64,000 bases of DNA, from positions 62,001 through 126,000 of the IMG/VR virus record IMGVR_UViG_3300017917_002814, one strand, 5' to 3'. The notes beneath the pieces were generated by a model that saw nothing but the letters and a program-made list of their open reading frames with translations, was not told the origin of the DNA and searched no databases. The stretch comes from a virus. The translations under genes and the position numbers were made by a program. Positions 55,110-63,229 of this stretch are shown piece by piece (position 1 is the first letter of the stretch; every line of letters begins with the position of its first letter).

Positions 55110-55859
55110 ATGGCAGATCCACCATTTTTAAAGGAGGTAGTCTTGAGCAAACGCCGTAGAAGCGAAGCAGCACAATTACAAGTAGTACAAATAGACTCAT
55201 ACCAAAAACAACGCCGTACCATTCAACTTATTCCTAAAAGCTTAAATCAAGAAAAATATATAGATTTACTAGAAAATCCACAACACCTAATAGTATTTGC
55301 CGCAGGTCCGGCAGGAACAGGCAAAACTATGCTGGCTGTATTGGCTGCACTAAAAGCATTTAGAGCAGGAGAGTGCTCTAAGATTGTTATTACCAGACCC
55401 GCAGTAGGTGTTGACGACGAGCAACATGGATTTTTGCCGGGCACACTAAATCAAAAGATGGAGCCATGGACACGCCCTATCTTTGACATAATAGAGGAGT
55501 ATTACAAACCACAAGAGGTATTGCGTCTGCTAGAAGAAAAATATATTGAGATTGCTCCACTAGCATACATGCGAGGGCGGACATTTAAAAATTCGTGGAT
55601 TATTGCAGATGAGATGCAAAACGCGACACCAAGTCAAATGAAAATGCTGCTAACTCGACTCGGCGAAAACTCTAAGATGGTTGTAACAGGTGACACGCAG
55701 CAGGCCGACCGTAAGGCCAAGGACAACGGATTATTGGACTTCCAAAGACTAATGAAAGACTTTGACAGCCAATACATTGCTGGCGTGGAGTTTGCAGTTC
55801 GAGATGTTCGTAGACATCCTGCTGTTACCGAAGTTCTAAAATTATACGGGGAGGTATAA
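55110..55859 (+). CDS. phoH: PhoH-like ATPase
   Basis: The protein has Walker A AAGPAGTGKT and ILITRP-like VITRPAVGVD, a Walker B segment SWIIADEMQNATPSQ and GDTQQADRK, the classical PhoH motifs. PhoH is a P-loop ATPase found in many aquatic phages; its role is unsettled, with phosphate-stress and RNA-related functions proposed. Three starts are possible: GTG 55062 (265 residues), ATG 55110 with AGAGGAG, or TTG 55143 with a perfect AAGGAGGT. I list the ATG. It is one of only three plus-strand genes. Confidence 0.9.
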   Translation: MADPPFLKEVVLSKRRRSEAAQLQVVQIDSYQKQRRTIQLIPKSLNQEKYIDLLENPQHLIVFAAGPAGTGKTMLAVLAALKAFRAGECSKIVITRPAVGVDDEQHGFLPGTLNQKMEPWTRPIFDIIEEYYKPQEVLRLLEEKYIEIAPLAYMRGRTFKNSWIIADEMQNATPSQMKMLLTRLGENSKMVVTGDTQQADRKAKDNGLLDFQRLMKDFDSQYIAGVEFAVRDVRRHPAVTEVLKLYGEV

Positions 55860-55874
55860 TGTATTAAATACTAG

Positions 55875-56873
55875 ATGTTTTTATACGAAGAAATTCGCCA
55901 TGTACACCTTGAAATTTCTTCAAGGTGTAATGCAGCATGCCCTTTATGCCCAAGAAACTTGTGGGGAATTAACGGAATCATAGACGACTTTCCTATATGT
56001 GATTTAACATTGTTGCAAGTTAAAAAAATATTTGAAGTTGATTTTTTAAAGCAACTCGAAACTTTACTTATCAATGGCAACTATGGAGATTTTGTCACTT
56101 GCAAAGAAGCTGTGGAAATAATTGAATATCTAAGAAATAGTAATGATAAATTACAAATTGTAATACAGACAAACGGAAGCGGGCAACCACATATTTGGAG
56201 TCGATTAGCCGAGCTCGATGCTCATGTTTATTTCAGTATAGATGGTAATAAAGATACCAATCACCTTTACAGACAAAATACAAATTTTGATTTAATTATT
56301 AAAAATGCCAAAACTTTCATTGATGCTGGCGGTCATGCTGAATGGCATTTCATTAAATTTGATTTCAATGAAACACAAATAGAAGAAATACAACAGATGA
56401 GTCAGTCTCTTAAATTTAAAAAATTTTTTCTAAGAGATGCCGGTAGAAATGATTATCATGTTTTCAATAAGGACAGAACTTATAACTTTTCTGTAGGTAA
56501 CCCAAAATTGCCTGCGGATTTTCAAAGGTTGGTTGAAATTTTTGAATGGACAAAAACCAGCGATAAAACACCAATTTATCAAACTGCTAAATCAAAAAAT
56601 GTAAATTGTTTAGCAAAGAGAGGAAAAAGTATATACGTTGCAGCAAATGGAGAAGTTTTTCCTTGTTGTTGGACTGGTTTTTCACCCAGAACTGATAATA
56701 GAAAGCCTGGCAATAATCAGCTTAGATCAATACTTGAAAACTATAATAATAATGCACTTGAGGTGGGATTAAAGCAAGCAATGGAATGGTTTCAGGATCT
56801 CGAGAAAACTTGGGACTTGCCAGATGTACTTCAAGGTAAAAACTACATTTGTAACGACACTTGCGGAACTTAG
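55875..56873 (+). CDS. Radical SAM protein with SPASM-like C-terminus
   Basis: The 332-residue protein has the radical-SAM cluster motif CNAACPLC (Cys18, Cys22, Cys25), a VYFSIDG strand, and a C-terminal cysteine-rich region with NCLAKRGKSIYVAANGEVFP, CCW and a final CNDTC, as in SPASM/twitch auxiliary-cluster proteins. Such enzymes modify peptides, sugars or other small molecules. It starts 15 bases after phoH and is AT-rich. Its target is unknown; its end overlaps the convergent HAD gene by 4 bases. Confidence 0.82.
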   Translation: MFLYEEIRHVHLEISSRCNAACPLCPRNLWGINGIIDDFPICDLTLLQVKKIFEVDFLKQLETLLINGNYGDFVTCKEAVEIIEYLRNSNDKLQIVIQTNGSGQPHIWSRLAELDAHVYFSIDGNKDTNHLYRQNTNFDLIIKNAKTFIDAGGHAEWHFIKFDFNETQIEEIQQMSQSLKFKKFFLRDAGRNDYHVFNKDRTYNFSVGNPKLPADFQRLVEIFEWTKTSDKTPIYQTAKSKNVNCLAKRGKSIYVAANGEVFPCCWTGFSPRTDNRKPGNNQLRSILENYNNNALEVGLKQAMEWFQDLEKTWDLPDVLQGKNYICNDTCGT

Positions 56874-57355
56874 TACAACTTTGATATTTCGTACATAGTT
56901 GTATCAATATCAACGTGGTGAATAGCAATACCACCTGCTACTCTCCATTCTTCAATATTGCTTAGTCTGTCGTCAATTAAAATATCCCCTGGGCAACAAT
57001 GTTGCCATTTGTCTTTGCTAAACGGTCCAAAATGCACAGGAATACCAGGAAAGTAATTTTGTGCCCATATCAATTTATCATAGAACGCCCATTTGATATC
57101 GTTACCTTTGGGCACTGCTGTCAGGAACAACAAGTTATATCCTTTTGTTGCTGCAATATCTCTACACTCATCTACCAGTCTATCAGCATATGATGTTTTT
57201 TTCAATTCGCGATAAAGTCTGGGGTTGGCAGCAATTTTTTGCCATTGTTCATCAGGATATATTCCGTTAGGACCCGGTACCGGACCAATAATGTGTTCAG
57301 CATACTCGTCGAAGTCGGCTACAACTCCGTCCATATCTAAATAAAGTGTTTTCAT
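56870..57355 (-). CDS. HAD-family 5'(3')-deoxyribonucleotidase-like phosphatase
   Basis: The 161-residue protein has HAD motif I LDMDGVVADF (nucleophile and acid Asp), motif II LTAVP and motif III-IV GDILIDDR. This is the cytosolic 5'-nucleotidase type found in phages, which dephosphorylates nucleoside monophosphates. It is coupled by ATGA to the gene upstream. Fits with the nucleotide genes elsewhere in the phage. Confidence 0.82.
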   Translation of the reverse strand: MKTLYLDMDGVVADFDEYAEHIIGPVPGPNGIYPDEQWQKIAANPRLYRELKKTSYADRLVDECRDIAATKGYNLLFLTAVPKGNDIKWAFYDKLIWAQNYFPGIPVHFGPFSKDKWQHCCPGDILIDDRLSNIEEWRVAGGIAIHHVDIDTTMYEISKLY

Positions 57356-57588
57356 TGATTTTTGATTTTTTGATGCACTGCTTGTAAGTAAACAGTTTGA
57401 TTGTTTAACTTGTTTTGTAAACTTCTTACTGTGTCTTTAAGTTGATATATTTCTGACTGCATCAATGACATAGCATTTTGCTGATCTCTAATTTTAACAT
57501 CGTGTGTCATTAAATTAGGACGAGGTGGAGCATCGGGATTTACTGCCCGTTTCTTTTTTGCTTTCATTGCTTTAAAGATATTGCTCAT
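57352..57588 (-). CDS. Small coiled-coil protein, unknown
   Basis: This 78-residue protein has a basic Pro-containing N-terminus and a C-terminal coiled coil (MSLMQSEIYQLKDTVRSL). It joins its neighbours by ATGA overlaps. Function unknown. Confidence 0.55.
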   Translation of the reverse strand: MSNIFKAMKAKKKRAVNPDAPPRPNLMTHDVKIRDQQNAMSLMQSEIYQLKDTVRSLQNKLNNQTVYLQAVHQKIKNQ

Positions 57589-57908
57589 ATATAGTATTTA
57601 TCGTCAGGAATGCTGGGAAATTTGATAGCTAATACTTCAGTGTCCTCCAGATAGTGCGCATAGTAATGTTCTCCGGGCTCGCTAACGTAAATATCCCCGG
57701 GCCCAAATTCTTCGCCGTTAATTACCATTCGACCTTGAGTGATCAATTGCACTTCGGTAATAACTTTATGATAATGCGGAGTATCTACATGTCCTGCTTT
57801 ATTTCCTTGCCAACAAACTTCAAAATCCTTGGTGCGTACAATTGCTTCAGGAAAATCTCCGATAAACCATCCCCTTGCACCTGACTCACTCAGCCGGTAC
57901 TTCTTCAC
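57585..57908 (-). CDS. Cupin-fold protein
   Basis: The 107-residue protein has cupin motifs in PHYHKVITEVQLITQGRM and PGDIYVSEPGEHYYAHY, with the metal-binding His and Glu. Starts with GTG and an AAGGA site. Small single-cupin proteins bind metal and act as isomerases, dioxygenases or binding proteins; function unknown here. Confidence 0.75.
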   Translation of the reverse strand: MKKYRLSESGARGWFIGDFPEAIVRTKDFEVCWQGNKAGHVDTPHYHKVITEVQLITQGRMVINGEEFGPGDIYVSEPGEHYYAHYLEDTEVLAIKFPSIPDDKYYI

Positions 57909-58266
57909 TGATTTTTTCCTTGTCTAGATCAGATTGCATTTCATCCAGCATGTGATTAAAATATTCTGGATCAAGCTTGACCATTACTTCTGTAATGTAT
58001 TTGTGATAACCTTTAAAAAAGTATTTGAACAATTCATCAAAATTTTTGTTATAATTGAAACTGTTTTGTTCTACAGTTTTGTTAGTCAGATTCATAATGA
58101 CTTTTGCAGTCATTAGGTCCTGGCGACGTAATTTAGTGCTGACCTGTACTTGCTCATCATAACGAATATTGGCAGGATCTTTCATGTAGCCAGGAATATG
58201 GGTTTTACGGGGGTCTCGGGGTTTGGTCAAGTAATTTGCTACAAGATAAATGTTTTGTTTTTTCAT
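57886..58266 (-). CDS. Conserved T4-like phage protein beside clamp loader, unknown
   Basis: The 126-residue protein has the conserved patterns NYLTKPRDPRKTHIPGYM and FKYFFKGYHKYITEVM. It follows gp44 by ATGA, the place of gp62 in some phages, but its sequence does not resemble gp62, so I leave it unnamed. It overlaps the cupin by 23 bases. Confidence 0.6.
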   Translation of the reverse strand: MKKQNIYLVANYLTKPRDPRKTHIPGYMKDPANIRYDEQVQVSTKLRRQDLMTAKVIMNLTNKTVEQNSFNYNKNFDELFKYFFKGYHKYITEVMVKLDPEYFNHMLDEMQSDLDKEKISEEVPAE

Positions 58267-59186
58267 GATATTTGACTAAGTTCTACAAGAGTTGCACTCA
58301 AATTGATTTCAGGATCCGCCACTATTGGATGATTGACCAAACCTTTGCGTATAATTAGAATAGCTTGATCCTGTTGTTCATCAGTAGCTCCCCATAAATC
58401 TAAATTGTCATACATCCAACGGAAAATTTCTTCCATTTCTTCTGGTGCAGTATGAGTGCAAAGCAAAATTCTACCTTCTTTGATTTTACCGCGTTTGAAT
58501 AATTCTATGACTTCTAGTTTATGATCTGCGGATTCCGACCCACTTGATGTTCGTGATATTACCAACTTGCCAGTGACACTGTTAGTCTGAAGTAATTTTA
58601 AACAACTACGTAGATCCGGATATGTTGCTTTAACGTAGCTGTCTAACGTATCAAGATCAAATTCAACACCTTCAGAGATAAGTACGGTGGCAGCTCTACT
58701 CGTAAATTCTGTTTGATCTGTTTTGTCAATTACAATCTGCTGACAACGACTTTTTAGTGGACCAATAATTTTGTGTGCAAGATTGGCAGTGAGAATAAAT
58801 CTGGCTTGACTTTGATATGTTTCCATTAGACCACGCAAAATAGCCTGTGCATTATGGCTTAGATAATCTGCTTCATCTAACAGTACAATCTTTAAATCAC
58901 CAAACGGCATCGTACTAACAAAACCTTCAATTTTGCTTTTTAAGAAATCAACACCATTATCTCTTGAAGCGTTTACTTGCAAGAAATCGTAAGCATCAAT
59001 ATCTAGGCTGTTCACAAGAATCTTAGCCAGTGTGGTTTTACCTGTGCCGGCTGGACCTGTAAACAGCAAATGAGGAACGCTTTTTTCGCGAACAAAATGT
59101 TCTATTTGTTCACGTTGCGTGGGATCAGTGAATACATACCCGTCTACAGTTTGCGGGCGATACTTTTCAGTCCAAAGTTCTTTCAT
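58263..59186 (-). CDS. 44: Clamp-loader ATPase (gp44-like)
   Basis: ATG 59186 overlaps the upstream stop (ATGA), giving 307 residues. The protein has GPAGTGKTT (44-52), DEAD box VLLDEADYL (Asp104), and the SRC motif in PLKSRCQQ, diagnostic of clamp-loader AAA+ subunits. It loads the gp45-like ring with gp62. The clamp and polymerase are encoded about 25-30 kb away. Confidence 0.92.
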   Translation of the reverse strand: MKELWTEKYRPQTVDGYVFTDPTQREQIEHFVREKSVPHLLFTGPAGTGKTTLAKILVNSLDIDAYDFLQVNASRDNGVDFLKSKIEGFVSTMPFGDLKIVLLDEADYLSHNAQAILRGLMETYQSQARFILTANLAHKIIGPLKSRCQQIVIDKTDQTEFTSRAATVLISEGVEFDLDTLDSYVKATYPDLRSCLKLLQTNSVTGKLVISRTSSGSESADHKLEVIELFKRGKIKEGRILLCTHTAPEEMEEIFRWMYDNLDLWGATDEQQDQAILIIRKGLVNHPIVADPEINLSATLVELSQIS

Positions 59187-59983
59187 ATATTGTCTTGATG
59201 TATGCAAAGAAGATCTTCACATCGGTTGTTTAAGGTAGCTATTTCCATGGTTTCGGGATTGTGAGGAATGTACCCTGCATTGTGAATAGCTGAAAATAAT
59301 TTTTCGCTGTCTAATTGGCTGTAACCAAAAAACCATTCTGTGAGTAAAACTGGTTTTTGACTAATTAAAAAGTCTTGCATATTCTGTATTATAGCAATAT
59401 CGTGACCCTCGGTGTCAATTTTTACAAAACCAATACAATCAATTTCTTCTTGGGTCAAATATTTTTTACAAATATCCATAAATGGCATACCTGTTATTTT
59501 GATGGTATTACCTGTCATTCCTTTTACTCGTGATGCAGTGTCGCTGTCCCATGACTCGTCTAATATACCACCATTAATCATGGCATTATTGTGATCACCA
59601 AACACAAGTGCTTCACTACATTCGTTAGTGACTGCTTCTGTAGCAATAACAAATCTTCCTAAATCTTTATTTGCCTCACAATTTTTTTGTAAGAATGGTA
59701 ACATATGCGGATTGGGTTCGATTGCCAACACTGTGGATTGACAAGCCGCCATCATGGGCAATGCTGTGTCTCCAATGTGTGCTCCTATATCCACACAAGT
59801 CATACCTGGACGAATCCATGTGCCGTAATGATAGTCATTCCAGTAACTAGAAAAAACTTGTTCGAAAGGCGGCATCCTATGCAATGGGTGCTCGAAGTCA
59901 TACCAAGTACATGTTTTATTTTCTAAACCGTAGGCAGCTAATTCCAGTTTTACTGGATCTTTCAATTTGTAATCATTGTTCAT
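59183..59983 (-). CDS. FkbM-family methyltransferase
   Basis: The 266-residue protein has motif I TCVDIGAHIGDTALP, AIEPNPHMLPFL and GFVKIDTEGHDI, hallmarks of FkbM methyltransferases that O-methylate sugars or small molecules. It is inserted between the GroES-like gene and gp44, with ATGA overlaps on both sides. Acceptor unknown. Confidence 0.85.
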   Translation of the reverse strand: MNNDYKLKDPVKLELAAYGLENKTCTWYDFEHPLHRMPPFEQVFSSYWNDYHYGTWIRPGMTCVDIGAHIGDTALPMMAACQSTVLAIEPNPHMLPFLQKNCEANKDLGRFVIATEAVTNECSEALVFGDHNNAMINGGILDESWDSDTASRVKGMTGNTIKITGMPFMDICKKYLTQEEIDCIGFVKIDTEGHDIAIIQNMQDFLISQKPVLLTEWFFGYSQLDSEKLFSAIHNAGYIPHNPETMEIATLNNRCEDLLCIHQDNI

Positions 59984-60402
59984 TCGTATTGTTCTCTTGT
60001 TTTACGTTCTGCATGCACAGCGGTTGAAATGGTATCAATATTTTCAGGTTCGTGATCCGACACAAAAATAATTGCTTCAGGATCTGCTCGACGTATTGTG
60101 ATCTCTTCTCCATTTTCAATGATTTTAAGACCTCGGCTCCATCGGCCGTGTTCAACAAGCACCCATTGACCGACACGAACGTCTCGTTGTTCTGGACCAA
60201 CGGCATACACTCTAGCCCACCGTGGTCGAATACCGTCTGTTTTACCATCATCTCCTAATAATACTATACCGCTGGACAATTGTCTACCTTCAAATGTCAT
60301 ATCTGTTACAATAATACTATTGCGAAGCGGTTTAATTTCACCATCTATTTTGATGCCAAATTGATACCCACGTTTTTGATCAAACGGATTGTCTAATTTC
60401 AT
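59980..60402 (-). CDS. GroES/gp31-like co-chaperonin
   Basis: The 140-residue protein has PLRNSIIVTDM, a mobile-loop segment (about 35-50), SSGIVLL and RPRWARVYAVGPEQRDVRVG then GQWVLVEHGRW, matching phage co-chaperonins. T4 gp31 replaces GroES to fold the capsid protein. A charged tail of 35 residues follows. With DnaJ and ClpA it is one of three chaperone-type genes in the window. Confidence 0.82.
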   Translation of the reverse strand: MKLDNPFDQKRGYQFGIKIDGEIKPLRNSIIVTDMTFEGRQLSSGIVLLGDDGKTDGIRPRWARVYAVGPEQRDVRVGQWVLVEHGRWSRGLKIIENGEEITIRRADPEAIIFVSDHEPENIDTISTAVHAERKTREQYE

Positions 60403-60414
60403 TTCTTCCTCTTT

Positions 60415-60819
60415 TTAAATTCTAGTTGGACCTGTTTTTTTAGGTTCTTCTTCTCGTGGGGGCTGTGTTTTTGCTACTGAACTTGCTAGACTGCCTCGCA
60501 ATGGTCTATTTGACTGCGTTTCTTCTTGCAATTTAACTTCTTGTTTAATTTCAGCTGGTTCCACCCAGTCGTCTACTAAATCTTTTTTTGGTGTTTCTCT
60601 AGGAGTAGGAATACGGTCTGATGCAACAGGCGTGTTTAATTTATAGTAATCACTCATCACCTTGTCTCTGGTTCTTTCTATTCTTCCCCCGGGCCCAAGC
60701 TCGTCACCTCGAGCGTTTACTTTCATGTTGCCAATTGCAATAGATTCTTCATTTTGTGCAATTACAGCATCAATGTTTATCCTTTTTCCATTGGCAGTGG
60801 TGTATACTCGTTTACTCAT
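60415..60819 (-). CDS. Conserved phage protein, unknown
   Basis: The 134-residue protein has an ordered N-terminal half (NARGDELGPGGRIERTRDKV) and a Pro/Glu-rich disordered half. The first part is conserved in T4-like aquatic phages. It has a GGAG site. Function unknown. Confidence 0.6.
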   Translation of the reverse strand: MSKRVYTTANGKRINIDAVIAQNEESIAIGNMKVNARGDELGPGGRIERTRDKVMSDYYKLNTPVASDRIPTPRETPKKDLVDDWVEPAEIKQEVKLQEETQSNRPLRGSLASSVAKTQPPREEEPKKTGPTRI

Positions 60820-60837
60820 TGATATCTCCTTGTGAGT

Positions 60838-60845
60838 TATTTATC
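60838..60845 (-). promoter_or_regulatory. Possible late-type box (GATAAATA)
   Basis: The minus strand reads GATAAATA 18 bases before the ATG at 60819, overlapping the upstream stop. Chance is possible. Confidence 0.3.
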
Positions 60846-61353
60846 GTAAGAATTCTTCAATATTTAAATCATAATACATGCTGTCTATTCGATGTACTCC
60901 GATCAAGTATAACACATAACTGGCCACACTTGATCCTCTACCTACACCCCATACAACATTGTTTGTTCGCCATGTGTCAACAATGTATTTTAATTGTTTT
61001 AAAAGTGGAAACAGTGATCGTTCTTGAAATAGCATCAGTTCGTGTCCAACTCGTTGAAGTTCTTCTTGTGTTTGACACTTATCTAATACCCATTGTGCAA
61101 TATCCATGTTTAGATATTCTTCTGGCATATGCCAATTGTTTTGATTATTTTTATCAAACTCTTCGATGTCTATCAGTTCTTGATTATATAATTCAAGTAT
61201 CGGCAAGTCTGCATAAAAATTCTTGACTGCATTATTATACGTAAAAGGATCCACTACTGATATTTTTGAAATATCAATATCTGGATTTTGATATAAAAGT
61301 TCACACAGTTCAGCACTGGTGGCATTTGCTACACCCAACTTGTCATAATTCAT
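60841..61353 (-). CDS. Stand-alone fragment of a C-family (PolIII alpha-like) polymerase
   Basis: The 170-residue protein ends with VVWGVGRGSSVASYVLYLIG and DLNIEEFLR, which match the segment just before the catalytic Asp motif of bacterial DNA polymerase III alpha (consensus GPGRGSxxGSLVAYxLxI). The region before it also fits. It stops exactly before the catalytic aspartates would follow, so it cannot be an active polymerase. It is not an obvious frameshift: the stop is followed by a new gene. A DNA-binding or inhibitory role is possible. Confidence 0.6.
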   Translation of the reverse strand: MNYDKLGVANATSAELCELLYQNPDIDISKISVVDPFTYNNAVKNFYADLPILELYNQELIDIEEFDKNNQNNWHMPEEYLNMDIAQWVLDKCQTQEELQRVGHELMLFQERSLFPLLKQLKYIVDTWRTNNVVWGVGRGSSVASYVLYLIGVHRIDSMYYDLNIEEFLR

Positions 61354-61586
61354 TTGATATCAATTATACCTTTAAACTTGTCACTTTTTTCTTCCATCTC
61401 TTGCATGGTTTTTCTATTGCGTACATCCATTTCATAACGATAATTTTCCAATATCATTTGCATCTGCGGTAATACACTTACTGGCCCAAAACGATGCGCT
61501 TGATTGTACTTTTGCATTAGCTCATTGTACTTTTTGTGTAATTCTTCTGTGGATAAAACTGATAAATCTGAAACCAACGGATGCAT
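61350..61586 (-). CDS. Small helical protein, unknown
   Basis: This 78-residue protein is helical with YNELMQKYNQAHRFG in the middle and a charged end. It is joined by ATGA to the polymerase-fragment gene and by TAATG to the MazG-like gene. Function unknown. Confidence 0.55.
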   Translation of the reverse strand: MHPLVSDLSVLSTEELHKKYNELMQKYNQAHRFGPVSVLPQMQMILENYRYEMDVRNRKTMQEMEEKSDKFKGIIDIK

Positions 61587-62020
61587 TATAAATCTCCTTG
61601 TCTCCGATTTTCGGACTGTTGCACGTTAAATTCGCCACCTGGGTAACGAGCTTTCAATTTATTTACATTCTCTTGTATAACTTCGTTTGGATCTAAATCC
61701 AAGGCTCTACAAGCATTGATCCAGTACCACATGATATCCCCAAGTTCACGTTTCATGTGAAACACATTTTCCACCGACAACGGTTTACCTTGAAAATATA
61801 TTTTTTTTGGTATTTCACAGAACTCGCCGGTTTCGGCTGCAAGACCCAAAGCTGCTGTGAGCAATAGCGGTACATTTATATCTGGACCGTGAGTTTGACT
61901 TTGATTGTCCCAATTGCCGTCAAGTTCATCTAACCGGCTCATAAAAGTGGTCAAATCGTTTGACGGTTTGCTGGTAACTGCTGCTACAAATTCTGAATAC
62001 TTGTTTAAATCTACAGTCAT
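61586..62020 (-). CDS. MazG-like nucleotide pyrophosphohydrolase
   Basis: The 144-residue protein has LGLAAETGEFCEIPKK, KRELGDIMWYWINACRALD and ENVNKLKARYP, the Glu-rich motif of MazG-type enzymes that hydrolyse nucleoside triphosphates, possibly including ppGpp-related or modified nucleotides. Its AGGAG site lies in the arm of a terminator hairpin, so translation may be controlled by RNA folding. Confidence 0.85.
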   Translation of the reverse strand: MTVDLNKYSEFVAAVTSKPSNDLTTFMSRLDELDGNWDNQSQTHGPDINVPLLLTAALGLAAETGEFCEIPKKIYFQGKPLSVENVFHMKRELGDIMWYWINACRALDLDPNEVIQENVNKLKARYPGGEFNVQQSENRRQGDL

Positions 62021-62067
62021 AAAAAACTCCTAGTTTGCATAATTATAAACTATGCAAAGCTAGGAGT
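62021..62067 (-). terminator. Terminator hairpin that includes the mazG ribosome binding site
   Basis: On the minus strand ACTCCTAG (62060-62067) pairs with CTAGGAGT (62026-62033), with additional TGCATA pairing inside and TTTTTT immediately before the mazG ATG. It terminates the fibre-gene transcript and hides AGGAG in its stem. Confidence 0.75.
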
Positions 62068-62083
62068 CAATTATTTTAGGTAT

Positions 62084-63229
62084 TTAAACTTTAAACCATC
62101 TACCAACTGCGGCGTTGTACAACAATTTGATAGAAACTGAATTAGTTAAACTCGCTGATGCTGACCAGTTGTTAGCTAGCCCATATACAGAAGTTACGCC
62201 CGGAGTCATGTTGGACACAAAACAACTTGTAATAGCAGTCATTGATGTTATGTCTATTTCTCTACCATTTTCTACAGAATCAGGAAGCGTAATGAATAGG
62301 TTGGCTACAGTGCCAGTTGGTGAACAGTTGGCAATAAACCTATTATAATCAACATTAGCAAATAAATTTTGCCCTGTTACAACATTAGCTAACAGGTAAT
62401 CAGGATTGATTATGCCATTGTTGATAATTAAATTGCCATTTACAAATGCATTACCTGAGATAGCCGCGCCTCCGAGCACAACTAATGCTCCTGTTGTTGC
62501 ACTGTTTGCTCTGGTAGTGGCCGGAATCACAACGTTGCTTGTAGTTGAAGATCCTAGTAAAACATTACCTGTTGCAGTAAAATTGCTTATACCGGTTAGA
62601 TCACCGCTTATTGTAATGCTGTTACCGTCAAAATCTCTATTTCTAGTAAGGTCTCTAATACCTAATGTGGTACCACCATCTACTGTAAAGATTTCAAAAT
62701 AATAGTCTGTGCTATTGGAAATTTCTGCAGAACTAAACGTAATAGTATTACCACTGAATCCTGCTACTGTGTCAGGGTCACCTAGTGTCAATGAATTTGG
62801 AAAAGATAGCACATAGGCTGAACTTGGGTTGCTGACCCATAGTTTAATACTTGCGTATTGGTTGCTAGAATTAGCAGGAAAACTAAATGTCAAGGTAGTG
62901 GAACCCGACATAGTAATTTTTTGGAAATTTCCGTTGGTGAAATTGATAGTTACACTACCGCTTACACTGCCGATGTTGTTGTATGTTTCTCTCCAGCTAG
63001 TCAATGTTGGGTTGACTATAGCATTTCCTGCAAAATCGTTACTTAAAGTGGTGTTTAATAATGCACTTTTAAGTACAACTTTGTTTTGTAAATCTTCTAA
63101 TTCAGCTTTAGTAAAGGTAAAATTATTGCGAATATTAGTGAAATTATCGCGAAAACCTTGACTGTCATTGTCTTGACCGGCTACAGGATATGTACCGTCA
63201 ATATTATTTGGATTAACTTGGCTTGTCAT
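62084..63229 (-). CDS. Fibre-like structural protein
   Basis: The 381-residue protein is rich in Asn, Ser, Thr and Gly with many short strands (ITISGDLTGISNFTATGNV, AAISGNAFVNGNL), a pattern typical of phage tail-fibre or particle-surface proteins. The N-terminal part (NNIDGTYPVAGQDNDSQGF) is also common to such proteins. No chaperone or receptor-binding domain can be named. Confidence 0.7.
   Translation of the reverse strand: MTSQVNPNNIDGTYPVAGQDNDSQGFRDNFTNIRNNFTFTKAELEDLQNKVVLKSALLNTTLSNDFAGNAIVNPTLTSWRETYNNIGSVSGSVTINFTNGNFQKITMSGSTTLTFSFPANSSNQYASIKLWVSNPSSAYVLSFPNSLTLGDPDTVAGFSGNTITFSSAEISNSTDYYFEIFTVDGGTTLGIRDLTRNRDFDGNSITISGDLTGISNFTATGNVLLGSSTTSNVVIPATTRANSATTGALVVLGGAAISGNAFVNGNLIINNGIINPDYLLANVVTGQNLFANVDYNRFIANCSPTGTVANLFITLPDSVENGREIDITSMTAITSCFVSNMTPGVTSVYGLANNWSASASLTNSVSIKLLYNAAVGRWFKV

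Noticed and set aside
57595-57602. GATAAATA late-type box before the 78-residue gene
   Set aside because: It lies entirely in the last codons of the cupin gene and too near the next ATG; the octamer is frequent by chance in AT-rich DNA.
57886-58266. gp62 clamp-loader small subunit by position
   Set aside because: It lies beside gp44, but the sequence pattern does not resemble gp62 proteins I know.
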